A DNA stretch of 64,000 nucleotides from Planctomycetota bacterium (GTDB lineage: Bacteria > Planctomycetota > Planctomycetia > Pirellulales > PNKZ01): the NCBI GenBank assembly GCA_018242585.1, contig JAFEBQ010000003.1, forward strand, positions 62,001 through 126,000, given 5' to 3'. The translations under genes were made by a program, and so were the position numbers. The notes beneath the pieces are model-generated. The model searched no databases. It worked only from the letters and a program-made list of their open reading frames with translations, and had not been told where the DNA came from. Of this stretch, positions 60,949-64,000 are shown piece by piece. Within the stretch, counting starts at the first letter, position 1, and every line of letters begins with the position of its first letter.

Positions 60949-62049
60949 ATGAAATCGTCCCCCTTTGCTGGCACTCAGATCCTGGGCATCGGCACCGCGC
61001 ACCCGCCGTACACGATGAGCCAGGTCGAAGCTGCCGAGTTGGCCGAAAAGGTCTGCTGTCCTGATCCCGAGAATCGCACCGCGCTCAAAGTCTTGTATCG
61101 CCGCGCCGGCGTGAAGAACCGCCACACGGTGGTCCCCCACACGCGGGCGCTCGACTGGTCGAACACGCCGACCCAGGTGAAAGACGCCCCGAATCTGGGG
61201 CCGACCACGGCCGAGCGGATGGCCATGTACGCCGGCGGCGTGAACGAACTGGCGGTCTCGGCCGGCCAGCGCGCTCTCGAAGCCGCCCAGGTTGCCCCCG
61301 AGGCGATCACCCACGTCATCACCGTGACCTGCACCGGTTTCACCGCGCCGGGTTTTGACATTGCCCTGATCGATCAACTGGGTCTGAAGCGAACTACCGA
61401 ACGCGTGCAAGTCGGGTTCATGGGTTGCCACGGCTCGATCAACGGGCTGCGCGTGGCGCAAGGACTTGTGGCGGCCCACCCGGCGGCCCGCGTGCTGCTC
61501 TGCTCGGTCGAGTTGTGCAGCTTGCACTACAGCTTTGTCTGGGATCCATCGCGCTGCGTCGGCAACGCCATTTTTGCCGACGGCGCCGCCGCGATGGTGC
61601 TGGGCGCCGCGCCGCAGAGCGACGCCCCCTGGCGCGTGAAAGGGTGCGGTTCGTGCCTGGTCCCGGAATCGACCGACGCGATGAATTGGCAGATCGGCGA
61701 CCACGGCTTTGAAATGGTCTTGTCGCCGAAAATCCCCGACCTGATCGGCCAGCATTTGCGCCCCTGGATGAGCGCCTGGCTCGACAGCCACGGGTTTGGG
61801 CTCGACGACATCGGTTCGTGGGCGGTTCACCCGGGCGGGCCGCGCATCTTAACCGCGGTCGAAGAGAGTCTGGCGTTGAATGCCGAGGCGACCGGCACGT
61901 CGCGCGAGGTGTTGAGCGAGTTCGGCAACATGTCGTCGGCGACCGTGCTGTTCATTCTGGATCGCTTGCGCCAGCGGAACGCCCCGCGCCCGTGCGTGGC
62001 GCTGGGCTTCGGCCCCGGCCTGATGGCCGAAGCGGCGTTGTTTGTGTAG
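60949..62049 (+). CDS. Type III polyketide synthase (chalcone-synthase-like)
   Basis: A 366-residue thiolase-fold enzyme. The triad is present: Cys160 in VGFMGCHGSINGLR, His294 in WAVHPGGPRIL and Asn327 in EFGNMSSATVLF. The C-terminus has LGFGPGLMAEAALF. Bacterial members condense acyl and malonyl-CoA units into pyrones, alkylresorcinols or tetrahydroxynaphthalene. The nearby RND exporter and methyltransferase relic match the usual cluster for alkyl-quinol or alkyl-resorcinol lipids, although no hydroxylase is seen. ATG 60949 is preferred over a TTG four codons upstream. Confidence 0.93.
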   Translation: MKSSPFAGTQILGIGTAHPPYTMSQVEAAELAEKVCCPDPENRTALKVLYRRAGVKNRHTVVPHTRALDWSNTPTQVKDAPNLGPTTAERMAMYAGGVNELAVSAGQRALEAAQVAPEAITHVITVTCTGFTAPGFDIALIDQLGLKRTTERVQVGFMGCHGSINGLRVAQGLVAAHPAARVLLCSVELCSLHYSFVWDPSRCVGNAIFADGAAAMVLGAAPQSDAPWRVKGCGSCLVPESTDAMNWQIGDHGFEMVLSPKIPDLIGQHLRPWMSAWLDSHGFGLDDIGSWAVHPGGPRILTAVEESLALNAEATGTSREVLSEFGNMSSATVLFILDRLRQRNAPRPCVALGFGPGLMAEAALFV

Positions 62050-62097
62050 CGCCTCGGCATCGCGCCAAGGACGCAATCGCGTGCGAGATGGCTTGCA

Positions 62098-62236
62098 GCC
62101 CTTCTCCCCGGGGGAGAAGGTGGCGGCGCAGCCGACGGATGAGGGTCCACGCGGCCCGATGCGACGCGCTGCAGCCGATCGACATTGACCCTCATCCGGC
62201 CTATCGGCCACCTTCTCCCAAGGGGAGAAGGGCTAG
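62098..62236. repeat. Intergenic palindromic repeat, CTCATCCGGCC family (paired copies)
   Basis: CCCTTCTCCCCGGGGGAGAAG with GGATGAGGGTCC at the left, and CCCTCATCCGGCCTATCGG with CCTTCTCCCAAGGGGAGAAG at the right, in inverted arrangement as at 7800-7936. Confidence 0.8.
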
Positions 62237-62420
62237 CGCTCGCTCGGTGAGGGGCGTGGCCTGTCGAGACATTGTCAATCTGTAGCGTGCCACTTCCTGT
62301 GCCCGGCACCTCAGGTTGACGACTCAATCACTCGGCTTTTACAATGCTCGGGCTCTTGGCGGCTCGCGCGGCGCGGGCGCCAGCCATTCCGTACATCGTT
62401 CGTCATCCGAGGAGAAGATT

Positions 62421-62507
62421 GTGGGAGTTAAGCAAACCGGCAAGGGACGTCGTAAGGTAGGTCGCAAGAAGCGCCGCATGCGGGCTCGCATCCGCCATCG
62501 CAAGTAA
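62421..62507 (+). CDS. 28-residue very basic protein, possible AURKAIP1/COX24 (mS38-like) ribosomal protein
   Basis: A GTG-initiated frame of 28 codons beginning MGVKQTGKGRRKVGRKK and ending MRARIRHRK. A very strong ribosome site (GAGGAGAAG, 62409-62417) lies just ahead. Eighteen of the 28 residues are Lys, Arg or His. The RRKVGRKKRRMRARIRHRK pattern resembles the short bacterial proteins annotated as AURKAIP1/COX24-domain (mS38-like) that bind the small ribosomal subunit, though I cannot check the family. The frame is open upstream, but nothing there has a site or family resemblance. It is short enough to be missed by most gene callers. Confidence 0.65.
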   Translation: MGVKQTGKGRRKVGRKKRRMRARIRHRK

Positions 62508-62590
62508 GCTGTCCCACCGCTGCTCGGCCGTTGCGTCGGTCCATCCTGACTGACGCAAGTAATGCCATCTGGCCGCCACGGTTCGTTTTA

Positions 62591-62643
62591 CCAAGCCGGC
62601 GGCTCTGCCGCCCGCGTCACCGGCGACCGAGTCGCCGGCTTGG
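62591..62643. repeat. Inverted repeat CCAAGCCGGCG / CGCCGGCTTGG
   Basis: The 11-base arms at 62591-62601 and 62633-62643 match exactly in inverse and enclose further GC-rich hairpins (CGGCGGCTCTGCCGCC). No T-run follows. It lies between the small basic protein gene and the acylase gene and may be a terminator-like structure or another repeat. Confidence 0.6.
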
Positions 62644-62684
62644 TCTCAGCGCTCCGCGCGTGACGCTCGCTATTGGTCCGCACC

Positions 62685-64000
62685 ATGAAGCCGCTCACCC
62701 TCAAGTTCGCGCGACGGCGAGTCACCGCGGCTCGTGACGAGGCGGGCGTCCCGCACATCACCGCCGACTCGTTTCAGTCGGCGCTGTACGGCCTGGGCTA
62801 TCTGCACGCCTTTGACCGGCCGACCCAGATGCTCTTCGCCCGCACCATCGCCCAAGGGCGCGGCGCCGAGTTGATCGCCGACTCGCCCGAACTGGTCGAG
62901 ACCGATACCTTCTTTCGCCGCGCCGGGTTGTACCTGAACCTGGAGCAAGAAGTCCGCCGGCTCGACGACCTGGCCTTTGCCCAGATGACCGCTTACTGCG
63001 AAGGGGTAAACGACGGCATGAAGCAGGCCGGTCGCTCGCTGCCGATGTGGGCCACGGGGTTCCAGCCCAGCCCCTGGGACCAGCAAGCGATTCTGCTGGT
63101 CGGCAACTTGCTGAACTACAACGGTCTGGTCGTCAGCCAGCAACAGAACGAGCGCTTGTTGGCCGAGCTGATTCAAGTCGGCGTGCGGCGCGATTTGCTG
63201 ACCGAGATGTTCGCGCCGGTGTTGGACCACGCCGACTTCGACATGCTGCGGCAGATTCGCTTGGGAAGCCGGCTGTCAAACTCGTCGCTCGAACTGATTA
63301 CCGACTTGCCGCGCCTGATTGGCAGCAACGCCTGGGCCGTGGCGCCGTCGCGCAGCGCGTCGGGACACGCGCTGTTGGCGTCGGACCCGCACTTGGAAGT
63401 CAACCGTCTGCCAGCCATCTGGTACGAAGCGGTCCTGCGCTGGGGCGATGAATACCTGATGGGGGCCACGCTGCCCGGTTGCCCGTTATTTGCGGTGGGG
63501 CGCAATCCCGAGTTGGCCTGGGGCGTCACGTACTTCAAGGCCGACACCTCCGACTATTTTGTCGAGGATTGCCGCCGTCAGGATGGCATTTGGCAATACC
63601 GGCGCGGCAGCGAGTGGCGCGACTTCACCGTCCGGCGCGAAATCATTGCCCGCAAGGAAGGCCCACCGGTCGAAGTCGACGTCTTCGAAAGCCCGCAGGG
63701 GACGCTCGAAGTCGATCTGCGCCATGAACAGCCGGGGTTGTACCTGAGCACGGCTTGGACCGGCGCCTCGGAAGGGGTGGGCGAGTCAATGGCCACCTGG
63801 CTGCGGTTGACCGAGTGCCGCAAAGTCCATGACGCGATGATGGCGGTTCGCACCTGCCCGCAACCAAGCCTGATGTGGGTCTTTGCCGACGGCGAGGGGC
63901 ACATCGGCCGGCAAGCCAACGGCTGGGTTCCGCGCCGGCCGAAGCACGTGATTGGCGTGCTGCCGATTGCCGCTTGGGACGAAGCGAACCATTGGCAGGG
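62685..64000 (+). CDS. Penicillin-acylase-family hydrolase (partial, runs off the window)
   Basis: The first 438 codons of an Ntn-hydrolase of the penicillin/acylhomoserine-lactone acylase family, open to the end of the window. ARDEAGVPHITADS, GLGYLHAFDRPTQM and ARTIAQGRGAEL begin the alpha chain. Ser214 in GSNAWAVAPSRSASGHALLASDPHL is the autoprocessing and catalytic serine that becomes the beta-chain N-terminus. GRNPELAWGVTY and the later loops also fit. No signal peptide is visible at ATG 62685 (MKPLTLKFARRRVTA), which differs from most periplasmic members; an upstream start was not seen. Confidence 0.88.
   Translation, partial: MKPLTLKFARRRVTAARDEAGVPHITADSFQSALYGLGYLHAFDRPTQMLFARTIAQGRGAELIADSPELVETDTFFRRAGLYLNLEQEVRRLDDLAFAQMTAYCEGVNDGMKQAGRSLPMWATGFQPSPWDQQAILLVGNLLNYNGLVVSQQQNERLLAELIQVGVRRDLLTEMFAPVLDHADFDMLRQIRLGSRLSNSSLELITDLPRLIGSNAWAVAPSRSASGHALLASDPHLEVNRLPAIWYEAVLRWGDEYLMGATLPGCPLFAVGRNPELAWGVTYFKADTSDYFVEDCRRQDGIWQYRRGSEWRDFTVRREIIARKEGPPVEVDVFESPQGTLEVDLRHEQPGLYLSTAWTGASEGVGESMATWLRLTECRKVHDAMMAVRTCPQPSLMWVFADGEGHIGRQANGWVPRRPKHVIGVLPIAAWDEANHWQ

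Overview
The window reads as GC-rich chromosomal DNA from a free-living planctomycete, most likely of the Pirellulales. That placement rests on gene families typical of the group: a giant secreted protein with a PVC-type beta-propeller and a C-terminal CAKCH haem motif, formylglycine sulfatases, a TIGR03067-type secreted protein, YwqK/MORN and Cache-kinase proteins, and Gram-negative envelope genes (HldE, LptB, RND/MMPL). No rRNA, tRNA, CRISPR array or prophage was recognised. This is by eye; no database search was run.

Layout. 148-2671 (minus): ferredoxin-linked 2-oxoacid oxidoreductase alpha chain and a CBS-domain protein. 3032-6569 (minus): LolCDE/MacB-like ABC exporter. 6691-11166 (minus): Yej/Opp-like peptide importer (permeases and binding protein, no ATPase). 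11520-15944: giant haem/propeller protein. 16085-16653: ParE/ParD-like toxin-antitoxin pair between two copies of a 127-bp palindromic repeat. 16881-17702: SpoU methyltransferase. 18024-26984: sugar-acid block (LarA-like protein, L-galactose/L-fucose dehydrogenase-like aldo-keto reductase, LgoD-like zinc dehydrogenase, UxaE-like epimerase, TIM-barrel epimerase, FucU mutarotase, lactonase), which together outline an oxidative route for L-galactose or L-fucose. 27079-30510: secreted esterase and two transporters.

30981-37193: dedicated acyl-chain locus (ketosynthase, acyl carrier protein, two CrtI-like oxidoreductases, FabZ-like dehydratase, FabI-like reductase), a candidate for an unusual unsaturated or cyclised lipid. 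37481-41731: triple-RidA secreted protein, putative PD-(D/E)XK protein, RutE-like nitroreductase, and a REP-associated tyrosine transposase still framed by its REP arms. 41781-45204: two divergent sulfatases. 45532-50077: YjbQ protein, small hypothetical, GH26-like hydrolase, YwqK-like repeat protein. 50221-58016: Cache-domain kinase, then HldE, two oversized zinc-ribbon signal peptidases and LptB, an envelope-biogenesis run. 58269-62049: RND/MMPL exporter, methyltransferase relic and type III polyketide synthase. 62421-62507: a 28-residue basic protein. 62685-64000: start of a penicillin-acylase-family hydrolase that runs off the window.

The intergenic space is unusually rich in palindromic repeats of at least eight unrelated families. 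Several end only a few bases before a start codon, two provide the last codons and stop of a gene, and some are nested one inside another.
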